DNA of 64,000 bases, from contig NZ_WELG01000002.1 in the NCBI RefSeq assembly GCF_009184425.1, positions 1,761,332 through 1,825,331 of the forward strand, written 5' to 3'. The notes under the pieces were generated by a model. That model saw nothing but the letters and a program-made list of their open reading frames with translations. It had not been told where the DNA came from and searched no databases. Origin of the DNA: Flagellimonas olearia. Lineage in GTDB: Bacteria; Bacteroidota; Bacteroidia; Flavobacteriales; Flavobacteriaceae. Below, in pieces: positions 44,793 to 53,610 of the stretch (its first letter is position 1; the number at the start of each line of letters is the position of its first letter). Position numbers and translations under genes: made by a program.

Positions 44793-44835
44793 AAAAAACA
44801 AAATCCTGTAAGTCTTTCAACGTACAGGATTTTTT
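44793..44835 (-). terminator. intrinsic terminator of tRNA-Lys
   Basis: Arms AAATCCTGTA (44801-44810) and TACAGGATTT (44823-44832); on the minus strand a T run follows. It lies just beyond the 3' end of the tRNA. Confidence 0.88.
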
Positions 44836-44840
44836 GAAAG

Positions 44841-44913
44841 TGACCTGACTGGGGCTCGAACCCAGGACCCTCTCCTTAAAAGGGAGATGCTCTACCAACT
44901 GAGCTATCAGGTC
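44841..44913 (-). tRNA. tRNA-Lys(TTT)
   Basis: A 73-base tRNA with acceptor arms GACCTGA and TCAGGTC, D loop AGTTGGTAGA, anticodon loop CTTTTAA (anticodon TTT, complement at 44878-44880) and T loop GGTTCGAGCCC. CCA is not encoded. Confidence 0.97.
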
Positions 44914-44949
44914 AAAATTTCAATGCTTGGCTGTCTGGCTAAGCGGGTG

Positions 44950-44979
44950 CAAATATAACATCAATAATCTATTTTCCAA
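44950..44979 (-). promoter_or_regulatory. promoter of tRNA-Lys
   Basis: On the minus strand TTG (44979-44977), a spacer of 19 and TATATTTG (44957-44950): a full consensus, ending 36 bases before the tRNA. Confidence 0.8.
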
Positions 44980-44993
44980 AAGTGAATTAATGA

Positions 44994-45001
44994 TAAATTT
45001 G
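44994..45001 (+). promoter_or_regulatory. -7 box of aroK
   Basis: TAAATTTG is an exact match 32 bases before the aroK ATG. Confidence 0.6.
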
Positions 45002-45033
45002 TGTTTTTTTGAAATCGTATTTAAATCGGATGT

Positions 45034-45546
45034 ATGAGAATAGTTTTGATGGGGTATATGGCAAGTGGTAAGTCCTCCGTTGGAAGGTTGTTGGCCAGGG
45101 ATTTACAGATGGAATTTGTAGATCTGGACGACTATATTGAAGAGGAGCAACAAAAATCCGTGAAATCCATTTTTTCGGAGCACGGGGAGATTTTTTTTAG
45201 AAAATTGGAACACAAGATGCTTTCCCAAGTATTGGATGGGAAGGAGAATTTGATACTGTCCACTGGAGGGGGAACGCCTTGCTATTCCGGAAACATGGAC
45301 ACCATTTTGGAAAAATCGGACCATTCCATATATCTACAGCTGTCCATACCCGCCTTAGTGGAACGGCTCAAAAAGGAAAAAGAGCAGAGACCCTTGGTGA
45401 GGAACATAGAAGATACTGATTTGCCCGAGTTTGTTGGAAAACACCTTTTTGAAAGGAGGACGTACTATGCGCAGGCCAAGCATATTGTGGAATGCGATGG
45501 GAAGAATCTGGATGAGGTGGTTGCCGAAATCAAAGGACTACTCTAA
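45034..45546 (+). CDS. aroK: shikimate kinase
   Basis: A 170-residue kinase that phosphorylates shikimate at the 3-position with ATP, in the chorismate pathway. P-loop GYMASGKSS (about 6-14), the shikimate-binding DLDDYIEEE, FRKLEH, STGGGTP and the lid RPLV are all present. The length is typical. It overlaps the convergent phosphoribosyltransferase gene by 9 bases. Confidence 0.96.
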   Translation: MRIVLMGYMASGKSSVGRLLARDLQMEFVDLDDYIEEEQQKSVKSIFSEHGEIFFRKLEHKMLSQVLDGKENLILSTGGGTPCYSGNMDTILEKSDHSIYLQLSIPALVERLKKEKEQRPLVRNIEDTDLPEFVGKHLFERRTYYAQAKHIVECDGKNLDEVVAEIKGLL

Positions 45547-46035
45547 GTAGACGATATCGTTTTTGGGTTTAAATTCCACTTTGATGTGTTCGTTCAAGGA
45601 GGTAGAAAGTGAAATTCCCTTAAAATCGGCCTTAATAGGATATTTTTTATGATTCCTATTGACCAGCACCGCGGTTTTTAACTGTTTAATGGGGGTTTTC
45701 AAAAAATGGTGCACCCCATAGATCAAGGTAGTGCCGGAGTTGAGTACATCATCCACCAAAACAATGGACTTGTTCTTATAGTCATCTTCCGGGATTGAGG
45801 TCTCCACGCCACTTTTCAAGGGATTCTTCTTGTCCATACTCACCTTGCAGAGTACAATCTGCGCCTCGGTGATTTTTTTCAGGATAGCGACTATCTTTTT
45901 GGCAAAATCGTTTCCCCCTCCATTGACACCGGCCACTACAATTTCCTTTTCATCCACATTGGTCTCATAGATTTGGTAAGCAATCCGTTTAGCAATATGC
46001 TGAATCTGATCGTGGGTAAGAATGTGGTTTTTCAT
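45538..46035 (-). CDS. phosphoribosyltransferase (PyrR/type I PRTase-like)
   Basis: A protein of about 165 residues with a type I phosphoribosyltransferase fold: the PRPP-binding loop is IVLVDDVLNSGTTL. The start at 46035 (MKNHILTHDQIQH) is chosen because the upstream TTG lies inside the TATCTTTG promoter box. It resembles the uracil/PyrR-like group in Bacteroidota; specificity for uracil, hypoxanthine or another base is not clear, and a PyrR regulatory role is possible. It is convergent with aroK. Confidence 0.85.
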   Translation of the reverse strand: MKNHILTHDQIQHIAKRIAYQIYETNVDEKEIVVAGVNGGGNDFAKKIVAILKKITEAQIVLCKVSMDKKNPLKSGVETSIPEDDYKNKSIVLVDDVLNSGTTLIYGVHHFLKTPIKQLKTAVLVNRNHKKYPIKADFKGISLSTSLNEHIKVEFKPKNDIVYLE

Positions 46036-46053
46036 GAAATGGATTAATTCATT

Positions 46054-46061
46054 CAAAGATA
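46054..46061 (-). promoter_or_regulatory. -7 box of the phosphoribosyltransferase gene
   Basis: On the minus strand TATCTTTG is an exact match 18 bases before the ATG at 46035; it overlaps the TTG that would start a longer frame. Confidence 0.55.
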
Positions 46062-46071
46062 TGAAAACAGA

Positions 46072-46443
46072 CTATTCGGACTCATCCAAATACTCATCAA
46101 TATCCCTTCTGTCCTTTTTGGTAGGGCGCCCCAATCCCTTTTTTCGGTAGTGGGTCTTGGCAAAGTTCAGCAGTTCGTTGTGCTCAAAAGCTTCCTTGGG
46201 GGTGGTATCCTTCCGGTAAATGTCCACCAATTTGGCCCCGACCCTGCTTTCCGGGATGTCCAAAACGGTAAGCTGATAGTCTATTTGATTTTTCCGCAGC
46301 ACAATTTTGTCCATGGGGAATACCTCCCTCGAAGGTTTCACCGTACTGCCATTTACCTTGACCTGACCTTTTTTGACCGCCGTCGAGGCAACGTTCCGTG
46401 TTTTGTAGTATCTAATGCACCAAAGGTACTTGTCTATCCGCAT
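46072..46443 (-). CDS. hslR: S4-domain RNA-binding protein, Hsp15-like
   Basis: A 123-residue protein with an S4 domain at residues 1-65 (MRIDKYLWCIRYYKTRNVAS and VKKGQVKVNGSTVKPSREV). The basic tail (KTHYRKKGLGRPTKKDRRD) is typical of the Hsp15 family, which in E. coli binds 50S subunits carrying stalled nascent chains. It lies 10 bases from the phosphoribosyltransferase promoter box. Confidence 0.9.
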   Translation of the reverse strand: MRIDKYLWCIRYYKTRNVASTAVKKGQVKVNGSTVKPSREVFPMDKIVLRKNQIDYQLTVLDIPESRVGAKLVDIYRKDTTPKEAFEHNELLNFAKTHYRKKGLGRPTKKDRRDIDEYLDESE

Positions 46444-46521
46444 GATCTCTGCAAATCTTTGTTAACGCACTGAGCAAAAATAGCGGAAAATTGTATCTTG
46501 CGCAGCTAAATGACACACTTG

Positions 46522-47463
46522 ATGAGATACGGGATTTTGGTTTCTTTATTTTTAACATTTGCTTTTTTCTCATGTAAAAAGGATGATGATGGGGTTGAGA
46601 CGGTTCCGCCAAGGGACTTGTCGGAAGTAGCCTTGGAGGATGACGATGAGATAAAAGAATATTTACAGACCCATTTCTATAATTATGAAGAGTTTGAAAA
46701 CCCACCGGCTGGTTTTGACTATAAAGTCAAGGTAGACACCATTGCCGGGGATAATGCAGATAAGACCCCAATTTCAGAATCCCCGCTCTTAAAATCCGCA
46801 ACCGCCACCGTATCGGCTTCAGAGTTTGGAATTTCTGATGGTGCGGAAGACATTGCTCATACCTATTACTATTTGGTGGCTAGGGAAGGTGAGGGGGAAC
46901 ATCCCACTGTGGCCGATTCCACCTATGTGTTATATGAAGGCTATAGATTGGATGGTACTTTGTTTGATAGTGCGATCAGCAGCGGAGTTTGGTTTGATTT
47001 GCAAGGGACCATAAGCTCTGCCGGTGCCATTAAAGGTTTTCAGTTTGGGTTGACCCACTTTAAATCCGGAGACGGTATCATTGATAACCCTGATGGAACT
47101 TTTGAAGTACAGGGGTTCGGTTCGGGAATGATCATCATGCCCTCTGGATTGGCGTATTTTAATAGCGCCCAAGTAGGGGAAAGCTATGCGCCTATCATAT
47201 TCAATATTAATTTATTGGTGGTGAATACGGCCGATCATGACGGGGATGGCATACCAAGTATTGAAGAAGATAGGAATGGAAACAAAAATCTATTTGATGA
47301 TGATACGGACGGAGATAATGCCCCCAACTATTTGGATGGTGATGATGATGGCGATGGGGTCTCCACAAGAAGTGAGATAACCGATGAAAATGGGGAAATC
47401 ATTATCCCTTACCCAGATGCTGATAATGATGATATCCCAGATTATTTAGACCCCGATAATTAG
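46522..47463 (+). CDS. FKBP-like lipoprotein with calcium-binding repeats
   Basis: A lipoprotein of about 313 residues (lipobox FAFFSC). The ATG at 46522 is preferred to that at 46510, which would lie only a few bases after the TATCTTG promoter-like box. The middle resembles an FKBP-type prolyl isomerase: DSTYVLYEGYRLDGTLFDS, then IKGFQFGLTHFKSGDG and the ending IIFNINLLVV. The C-terminal 70 residues (DHDGDGIPSIEEDRNG and NYLDGDDDGDGVSTR) are acidic EF-hand-like/thrombospondin repeats. The usual FKBP Trp is Phe. In Bacteroidota such lipoproteins are often near gliding genes; none is adjacent here. Confidence 0.78.
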   Translation: MRYGILVSLFLTFAFFSCKKDDDGVETVPPRDLSEVALEDDDEIKEYLQTHFYNYEEFENPPAGFDYKVKVDTIAGDNADKTPISESPLLKSATATVSASEFGISDGAEDIAHTYYYLVAREGEGEHPTVADSTYVLYEGYRLDGTLFDSAISSGVWFDLQGTISSAGAIKGFQFGLTHFKSGDGIIDNPDGTFEVQGFGSGMIIMPSGLAYFNSAQVGESYAPIIFNINLLVVNTADHDGDGIPSIEEDRNGNKNLFDDDTDGDNAPNYLDGDDDGDGVSTRSEITDENGEIIIPYPDADNDDIPDYLDPDN

Positions 47464-47483
47464 GAAAAAGAAGATAATAAAAT

Positions 47484-47517
47484 AAAAAGGGCCCGTCATT
47501 GACGGGCCCTTTTTTTG
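47484..47517. terminator. bidirectional intrinsic terminator
   Basis: Fourteen-base arms AAAAAGGGCCCGTC and GACGGGCCCTTTTT enclose ATT and are flanked by A and T runs, between two convergent genes. Confidence 0.95.
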
Positions 47518-47533
47518 TGGGTTAAAACTGCCA

Positions 47534-48145
47534 CTATAATTTTAAGGATAGCGCAAAGATGATTTGAGAAGGTCTCGAATCTACCCTACCGGATATGTCC
47601 GTAATGTTATCACCGATAAACTCGGCCTCGTTCTTGGAGAAACCACGCTCATAGCGTACGTCCAGACCAACTTTTCCCAAATTTACCCCTACGCCGGTGT
47701 TCAGGCCAACGGTAAAGTCGTTCTTGACATCTTCCACTTCAAGGTCCCCCAAATCATTTTTAAGGGTATATTGGAATGCAGGTCCTGCAAAAATATGCAA
47801 GGGGCCAATAATTTTGTACCCCAATAATACAGGGAGATCCAATTTGGAGATGTCATAGTCCTGGGAATCACCATCCACCTCATAGCTACTTTTGGTCTTG
47901 GAATATACCAATTCGGGTCTAAGATAAATCTTTGGAAAATCCAACTTTCCCCAGAAACCAACATGATAACCGGTCTTACCTTTGCCGCCATCAACGATGT
48001 CCTGTCCGGAGTCGCCAACAGAACTGATCAAGTCCCCGTTCTTGTTGTAGCTTAAACCTGCTTTGATACCAAATCCTGAACCGCTTTGGGCAATTGCGGC
48101 AGACCCCAATAGGGCCATTGCTGCCACTAGAAGTGCTTTTTTCAT
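47534..48145 (-). CDS. outer membrane beta-barrel (porin family) protein
   Basis: A 203-residue small outer-membrane protein with signal MKKALLVAAMALLGSAAIAQ. The strand pattern (FGIKAGLSYN, VGFWGKLDFPKIYLRPELVY, LPVLLGYKI, GVGVNLGKVGLDVRYERG) and the ending FALSLKL fit an OMP_b-brl_2/PorT-like eight-stranded barrel. The role is unknown. Confidence 0.88.
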   Translation of the reverse strand: MKKALLVAAMALLGSAAIAQSGSGFGIKAGLSYNKNGDLISSVGDSGQDIVDGGKGKTGYHVGFWGKLDFPKIYLRPELVYSKTKSSYEVDGDSQDYDISKLDLPVLLGYKIIGPLHIFAGPAFQYTLKNDLGDLEVEDVKNDFTVGLNTGVGVNLGKVGLDVRYERGFSKNEAEFIGDNITDISGRVDSRPSQIIFALSLKL

Positions 48146-48173
48146 AAGTATTTCGTTTTAATGGATTGAAGAA

Positions 48174-48191
48174 TATCACACAAAAGTGATA
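48174..48191. promoter_or_regulatory. inverted repeat upstream of the barrel gene
   Basis: Perfect six-base arms TATCAC (48174-48179) and GTGATA (48186-48191) lie about 28 bases upstream of the start codon. It may be an operator or a weak hairpin at the end of the transketolase message. No TAnnTTTG box is seen here. Confidence 0.3.
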
Positions 48192-48198
48192 CCGAAAA

Positions 48199-49152
48199 TT
48201 ATTTTCGCTTCAATACCCTTAAAACGGCAGCCTCGATGGCTTTATTGTTCAACCCATATTTCTCCATGAGTTGGTCAGGTGTCCCACTTTCGCCAAAAGT
48301 GTCTTGGGTGGCCACAAATTCTTGAGGTGTGGGAAGGTGTGTGCCCAGTACCCTGGAAACACTTTCGCCAAGACCTCCCAAAAAGTTGTGTTCCTCTGCA
48401 GTGACTACACATCCGGTTTTCTTGGCCGAAGCCAAAATAGCGGCATCATCCAAAGGTTTAATGGTGTGTATGTTGATCACTTCGGCAGAAATACCTTGCT
48501 TTTCCAAACTTTCCGCGGCCAGCAGGGATTCCCAAACCAAATGTCCGGTGGCAATGATGGTCACATCGGTACCTTCATTGAGCATGAGTGCCTTGCCAAT
48601 TTCAAATTTTTGGTCAACAGGGGTAAAGTTGGCCACTTTGGGTCTTCCAAAACGAAGGTATACGGGACCATCATGCTCGGCAATGGCAATGGTGGCAGCT
48701 TTGGTCTGGTTAAAGTCGCATGGGTTGATTACCGTCATACCCGGCAACATTTTCATAAGACCTATATCTTCCAAAATCTGGTGGGTGGCGCCATCCTCAC
48801 CCAAGGTAAGACCTGCGTGCGATGCACAGATTTTCACATTTTTACCCGAATAGGCTATGGATTGACGAATTTGGTCATACACCCTACCTGTGGCAAAATT
48901 GGCAAAAGTGGAGGCAAATGGAATCTTTCCGCCAATGGTCAAACCAGCGGCCATACCCATCATGTTGGCCTCTGCAATCCCTACTTGAAAGAAACGCTCT
49001 GGATTCTCCTCAATAAAGGTTTCAATTTTCAATGAGCCTATCAAATCGGCACAAAGGGCCACTACATTGGGATTGGTTCTTCCCAACTCTGTCATTCCGG
49101 CTCCGTATCCGCTACGTGTATCTTGTTTTCCTTGATCTGTATATTTTGTCAT
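48199..49152 (-). CDS. transketolase, C-terminal subunit
   Basis: A 317-residue protein holding the pyrimidine-binding and C-terminal domains of transketolase (MTELGRTNPNVVALCADLIGS; HAGLTLGEDGATHQILEDIGLM). Together with the next gene it forms one complete transketolase that moves two-carbon ketol groups between sugar phosphates in the pentose phosphate pathway. The split form is usual in Bacteroidota and archaea. It begins 18 bases after the N-terminal subunit. Confidence 0.95.
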   Translation of the reverse strand: MTKYTDQGKQDTRSGYGAGMTELGRTNPNVVALCADLIGSLKIETFIEENPERFFQVGIAEANMMGMAAGLTIGGKIPFASTFANFATGRVYDQIRQSIAYSGKNVKICASHAGLTLGEDGATHQILEDIGLMKMLPGMTVINPCDFNQTKAATIAIAEHDGPVYLRFGRPKVANFTPVDQKFEIGKALMLNEGTDVTIIATGHLVWESLLAAESLEKQGISAEVINIHTIKPLDDAAILASAKKTGCVVTAEEHNFLGGLGESVSRVLGTHLPTPQEFVATQDTFGESGTPDQLMEKYGLNNKAIEAAVLRVLKRK

Positions 49153-49170
49153 CTTGTGAGGTCTTCTGAA

Positions 49171-50016
49171 TTAATAATCACCTAAGGTTTCAGGGTTTTG
49201 CGCCAATGCGGTGGCCAATTGCTCATCATTGGGAGCTTTTCCGTGCCATGCATGGGTATGCATCATAAAGTCTACGCCATTACCCATCTCGGTGGTCATG
49301 ACAATACATACCGGCTTCCCTTTTCCGGTTCTGGTCTTGGCTTCTTTCAGTCCGGCAATGACCTGTTCCAAATCGTTACCGTTTTCAATCTCCATGACAT
49401 CCCATCCAAATACCTTGAATTTTTCGGCAACATCGCCCAAGGGCAGTACGTCTTCGGTAGACCCATCAATTTGTTGTCCATTTCGGTCCACGGTGGCAAT
49501 CAGGTTGTCCACTTTGTTGCCAGCGGCATACATAATGGCTTCCCAGTTTTGACCTTCCTGAAGTTCACCGTCTCCATGTAGACTGTATACCAAATGGTCA
49601 TCGCCATTAAGCTTTTTCGCTAATGCAGCTCCAATGGCAACGGACATCCCTTGCCCCAATGATCCAGAAGCTACACGTACACCGGGCAGCCCCTCATGGG
49701 TAGTGGGGTGTCCTTGTAGACGTGAATCCAATAAGCGGAACGTATTCAGTTCGTCGATGGGAAAATAGCCCCGTCGAGCCAATACACTATAAAATACAGG
49801 AGAAATGTGTCCGTTGGACAAAAAGAAGAGATCTTCCCCAATTCCATCCATATCAAATCCTTCCTTGAGGTCCATAATTTCGTTGTACAGAGCAACAAAA
49901 AACTCGGTACAGCCCAAAGAGCCTCCGGGGTGTCCGGAATTTACCTTGTGGACCATTCGTAAAATGTCCCTTCGTACTTGGGTCACTAAATCCTGTAATT
50001 CTTGTGTATTTGGCAT
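49171..50016 (-). CDS. transketolase, N-terminal subunit
   Basis: A 281-residue protein, the TPP-binding half: GHPGGSLGCTEFFVALY, the TPP/Mg motif GDGELQEGQNWEAIM and VDRNGQQIDGST. The start at 50016 (MPNTQELQDL) is chosen because the promoter box TACTTTTG lies just upstream and the longer frame overlaps it. It partners the C-terminal subunit, encoded immediately downstream. Confidence 0.95.
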   Translation of the reverse strand: MPNTQELQDLVTQVRRDILRMVHKVNSGHPGGSLGCTEFFVALYNEIMDLKEGFDMDGIGEDLFFLSNGHISPVFYSVLARRGYFPIDELNTFRLLDSRLQGHPTTHEGLPGVRVASGSLGQGMSVAIGAALAKKLNGDDHLVYSLHGDGELQEGQNWEAIMYAAGNKVDNLIATVDRNGQQIDGSTEDVLPLGDVAEKFKVFGWDVMEIENGNDLEQVIAGLKEAKTRTGKGKPVCIVMTTEMGNGVDFMMHTHAWHGKAPNDEQLATALAQNPETLGDY

Positions 50017-50034
50017 TAGTATAAATTTAAAGCC

Positions 50035-50042
50035 CAAAAGTA
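50035..50042 (-). promoter_or_regulatory. -7 box of the transketolase operon
   Basis: On the minus strand TACTTTTG is an exact match, ending 18 bases before the start codon at 50016. Confidence 0.6.
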
Positions 50043-50143
50043 ACCGCATTCAGTGGGCTAAACAAGTGGAAATGGAAGATTTAATCAAAGACTTTGCACA
50101 CAAACTTTATTTTTTTGTTAAGGAACGGGGAAAATGAGTTGGC

Positions 50144-50151
50144 TATATTTG
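50144..50151 (+). promoter_or_regulatory. -7 box of tgt
   Basis: TATATTTG is an exact match, 18 bases before the start codon. The only upstream TTG is too far for a normal -33. Confidence 0.55.
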
Positions 50152-50169
50152 CGGTCTTAAACAAATGCA

Positions 50170-51300
50170 TTGAAATTTACCTTAGTACAAAAGGATACCA
50201 AAAGTAAGGCCAGGGCCGGGGAAATGACCACGGACCACGGTACCATCCAGACCCCTATTTTTATGCCGGTGGGCACAGTGGCCTCCGTAAAAGGGGTGCA
50301 TCAACGGGAATTGACGGATGAGATTAATCCCGATATTATTTTGGGAAACACCTATCACCTATACTTGAGACCGGGAACCAGTATCTTGCAACAAGCTGGG
50401 GGACTGCACAAATTTATGGGATGGGAACGCCCTATTCTAACGGATAGTGGCGGGTATCAGGTCTATTCGCTATCGGATAATCGAAAGATCAAGGAAGAAG
50501 GGGTCAAGTTCAAGTCGCATATTGATGGGTCCCACCATGTCTTTACTCCTGAAAATGTGATGGAGATACAACGAACCATTGGGGCGGATATCATCATGGC
50601 CTTTGACGAATGTACCCCGTATCCCTGCGATTACAATTATGCCAAACGTTCCATGCATATGACCCATAGATGGTTGGACCGTTGTATGGCACATTTGGAA
50701 AAGCTTCCGTATACCTATGATTATACCCAGACCTTTTTTCCTATTGTCCAGGGTTCTACATATAAGGATTTGAGAAAGCAATCCGCAGAGTATATTGCTT
50801 CCGTAGGAGCAGAGGGAAATGCCATCGGAGGTCTCTCGGTAGGAGAACCTGCAGAGGAAATGTACGAAATGGCCGAACTCGTTTGTGATATCCTTCCGGA
50901 AGACAAACCGCGATATCTCATGGGAGTGGGAACACCTATCAATATTTTGGAGAATATTGCCTTGGGTGTGGATATGTTCGATTGTGTAATGCCTACCCGA
51001 AATGCCCGAAATGGCATGTTGTTCACGGCGCACGGTACCATCAACATCAAGAACAAAAAGTGGGAAAATGATTTTTCACCCATAGATGAGATGGGCATTA
51101 CTTTTGTAGATACCGAATATTCCAAGGCGTATTTACGGCATTTGTTTGCCGCCAACGAATATTTGGGCAAGCAGATAGCCACCATTCATAACCTTGGTTT
51201 TTATTTGTGGTTGGTGCGAACCGCAAGAGAACGTATTTTAGCAGGGGATTTTCTGGAGTGGAAAAACCAGATGGTACAACAAATGGATAAAAGATTGTAA
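50170..51300 (+). CDS. tgt: tRNA-guanine transglycosylase
   Basis: A 376-residue TGT, which swaps the wobble guanine of four tRNAs for preQ1 on the way to queuosine. The start is TTG at 50170 (MKFTLVQKDTKSKARAG); the nearest ATG is out of frame. The barrel motifs are present: PIFMPVGTVASVKGV, LTDSGGYQVYSLS, IIMAFDECTPYP (Asp) and FDCVMPTRNARNG with the nucleophile Asp. The zinc-binding Cys-rich loop of the family is not seen: the equivalent stretch reads FSPIDEMGITFVDTEYS without Cys. It overlaps lptG by one base (TAATG). Confidence 0.94.
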   Translation: MKFTLVQKDTKSKARAGEMTTDHGTIQTPIFMPVGTVASVKGVHQRELTDEINPDIILGNTYHLYLRPGTSILQQAGGLHKFMGWERPILTDSGGYQVYSLSDNRKIKEEGVKFKSHIDGSHHVFTPENVMEIQRTIGADIIMAFDECTPYPCDYNYAKRSMHMTHRWLDRCMAHLEKLPYTYDYTQTFFPIVQGSTYKDLRKQSAEYIASVGAEGNAIGGLSVGEPAEEMYEMAELVCDILPEDKPRYLMGVGTPINILENIALGVDMFDCVMPTRNARNGMLFTAHGTINIKNKKWENDFSPIDEMGITFVDTEYSKAYLRHLFAANEYLGKQIATIHNLGFYLWLVRTARERILAGDFLEWKNQMVQQMDKRL

Positions 51301-52382
51301 TGCTCACCATACTTGATAGGTACATCTTAAAGCGTTATTTGGTCACCTTTTTGGGGATGTTGATGCTTTTTGTTCCCATTGGTATCATGGCCAACCTCGC
51401 GGAAAAGATCGGGAAGATCATAGACAATGAAGCCCCTTTGTCCGAGGTAATCGTATTCTACGGCAACTTTACCTTGGTGATCGGGAATTTGCTGCTACCT
51501 GTTTTTTTATTCCTCTCCATTATATTTTTTACCTCAAAACTGGCCAGTAATACGGAGATTGTGGCCATTTTGAGCTCAGGAGTGTCCTATGGCCGTTTTT
51601 TGAGACCGTATTTGATCGGCGCCACCTTGGTGGCCATCCTTATATTTATGATGGGAATGTTCATAGTGCCCCATGCCAGTATCGGCTTCAATGAGTTTGA
51701 ATACAAATACTTTAAAAAGGGTAGGCAGGACCGGGTCACGGACAATATCTACAATCAGCTCAATGAAAACGATTACATCTATGTGAGTAGTTTTGACCCC
51801 AATCGTAAAATCGGGTACAACTTTACCTATGAACATTTTGATTCCATCAAGCAACTGGACTATAAAATTTCGGCAAGCAATATCAGATGGGTGGATACTG
51901 ATAGTCTATATCGGTTGACCAATTACACCAAGCGCAAGTTGCGCGATGGTGTGGAGCTCTTGGAAACCAAAAGGAGGTTGGATACCCTGTTCACCTTCAA
52001 GCTGGACGACCTTACCCCGGTTTCCTACGTGGCGGAGACCAAGAACCTATTTGAGCTCAATGACTTTATCGAAGATCAGAAGAGTAAAGGAGCGTCCAAC
52101 GTAAATGCCTACGTCTTGGTAAAATATAAAAGATGGGCCTTGCCCATTGCGGCCTTTATCCTAACGATAATAGCGGTAGCGGTTTCCTCGGTAAAACGGA
52201 GAGGGGGAATGGGACTTAACTTGGCTTTTGGTATTGGAGTGGCCTTTGTATATATTTTCTTTGACAAGGTTTTTGGAACCTTGGCGGAACAATCCGGTTT
52301 TTCTCCTTTGTTGGCGGTGATCATCCCCAATCTCATTTTTGGGATTTTTGCATTTTATATGCTGATGAAGGCCAAGCGCTAA
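51300..52382 (+). CDS. lptG: LptF/LptG family lipopolysaccharide export permease
   Basis: A 360-residue YjgP/YjgQ-type permease: three N-terminal membrane segments (ILDRYILKRYLVTFLGML opening), a periplasmic beta-jellyroll domain (about 130-265) and three C-terminal segments. With LptB it extracts lipopolysaccharide from the inner membrane. The choice between LptF and LptG is not certain. It is coupled to tgt through TAATG, a common pairing in this phylum. Confidence 0.9.
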   Translation: MLTILDRYILKRYLVTFLGMLMLFVPIGIMANLAEKIGKIIDNEAPLSEVIVFYGNFTLVIGNLLLPVFLFLSIIFFTSKLASNTEIVAILSSGVSYGRFLRPYLIGATLVAILIFMMGMFIVPHASIGFNEFEYKYFKKGRQDRVTDNIYNQLNENDYIYVSSFDPNRKIGYNFTYEHFDSIKQLDYKISASNIRWVDTDSLYRLTNYTKRKLRDGVELLETKRRLDTLFTFKLDDLTPVSYVAETKNLFELNDFIEDQKSKGASNVNAYVLVKYKRWALPIAAFILTIIAVAVSSVKRRGGMGLNLAFGIGVAFVYIFFDKVFGTLAEQSGFSPLLAVIIPNLIFGIFAFYMLMKAKR

Positions 52383-52452
52383 TGAAGGAAATGAATCTAT
52401 TCGTCTAACGTTAAATGAGTTGGATGATTTCGGCAAGTAATACATAAAGTTT

Positions 52453-52460
52453 TATATTTG
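52453..52460 (+). promoter_or_regulatory. -7 box of accA
   Basis: TATATTTG is an exact match, 29 bases before the accA start. A TTG at 52420-52422 is too far to be a -33. Confidence 0.55.
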
Positions 52461-52489
52461 TCCCCACTATTTTTAAGAATCGAACTTCC

Positions 52490-53443
52490 ATGGAGTATTT
52501 AGATTTCGAACTTCCTATCAAAGAACTTGAAGACCAACTTCAAAAATGTATGGTGATTGGGGAAGAAAGTGACGTTGATGTAACGGAAACCTGCTCACAG
52601 ATTGAAAAGAAATTACAAGAGACCCGAAAGGACATCTACAAAAATTTAACAGCATGGCAGCGGGTGCAACTATCCAGACATCCCAATAGGCCCTATACCA
52701 TGGACTATATCAATGCCATTTGCGGCGATACGTTCTTGGAGCTTCATGGCGATAGAAATGTAAAGGACGACAAGGCCATGGTTGGAGGATTGGGCAAAAT
52801 AGGTGACCAATCCTATATGTTCATCGGCCAGCAAAAGGGATATAACACCAAGACCCGACAATACCGAAATTTTGGTATGGCCAACCCGGAAGGGTACCGC
52901 AAAGCCTTGCGATTGATGAAATCCGCAGAGAAGTTTGGTATTCCTGTGGTTACTTTTATTGATACTCCCGGTGCCTATCCAGGTTTGGAAGCAGAAGAAA
53001 GAGGGCAAGGTGAAGCCATTGCAAGGAATATTCTTGAAATGACACGACTTCAAGTACCCATCATCTGTATCATTATTGGAGAAGGGGCATCAGGTGGTGC
53101 CTTGGGTATTGGAGTAGGCGACAAGGTGTTGATGCTGGAGAACGCTTGGTACTCCGTGATCTCTCCTGAAAACTGCTCTTCCATTTTGTGGAGAAGCTGG
53201 GAATACAAGGAAAAAGCAGCGGAAGCCCTGAAACTTACCGCTTCGGACAGTAAAAAAATCAAGGTCATTGACGAAATCATCAAGGAACCTCTAGGTGGAG
53301 CACATGTCAACAGGGAAAAGACCTTTGAAACGGTCAAGAACAAAATTTCCTCCCATTACGAAGAACTCAAAAAGTTATCACCAAAACAGCTTATAAAAAC
53401 CCGAATGGACAAATACGCCGAAATGGGGGTTTTCAATGGCTAA
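52490..53443 (+). CDS. accA: acetyl-CoA carboxylase carboxyltransferase alpha subunit
   Basis: A 317-residue AccA that with AccD moves carboxybiotin carbon to acetyl-CoA, giving malonyl-CoA for fatty-acid synthesis. [43 protein letters not shown]-type sequence (here [15 protein letters not shown]), [15 protein letters not shown] and [14 protein letters not shown] are all standard. The length is typical. It has its own promoter. Confidence 0.96.
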   Translation: MEYLDFELPIKELEDQLQKCMVIGEESDVDVTETCSQIEKKLQETRKDIYKNLTAWQRVQLSRHPNRPYTMDYINAICGDTFLELHGDRNVKDDKAMVGGLGKIGDQSYMFIGQQKGYNTKTRQYRNFGMANPEGYRKALRLMKSAEKFGIPVVTFIDTPGAYPGLEAEERGQGEAIARNILEMTRLQVPIICIIIGEGASGGALGIGVGDKVLMLENAWYSVISPENCSSILWRSWEYKEKAAEALKLTASDSKKIKVIDEIIKEPLGGAHVNREKTFETVKNKISSHYEELKKLSPKQLIKTRMDKYAEMGVFNG

Positions 53444-53610
53444 TTCTTGTTTTTCAAAGGCTAACTTTTTTTATTAGGTTTTTTCCTCCGATTTTTTTGC
53501 ATTATCAACAGGCAACGCGAGTTATTAACATTAACTTTGTTCATTACCTGTGGAAATCGCATTACGTAAAATTAAAGTTAACTTAAGACCAATTAGCTAC
53601 TTTCGCATTC
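53444..53610. other. intergenic region between accA and dnaB
   Basis: 167 bases with a TACTTTCG near-match to the -7 consensus at about 53599, just before the dnaB start. I see no hairpin terminator after accA. Confidence 0.4.

Noticed and set aside
48271-49035. Open frame of 254 codons antisense to transketolase
   Set aside because: Composition (Gly, Phe, His) is that of a reverse-strand shadow, and the transketolase motifs are on the other strand.
50165-50167. ATG just before tgt as its start
   Set aside because: It is out of frame; the TTG five bases later keeps the conserved N-terminus.
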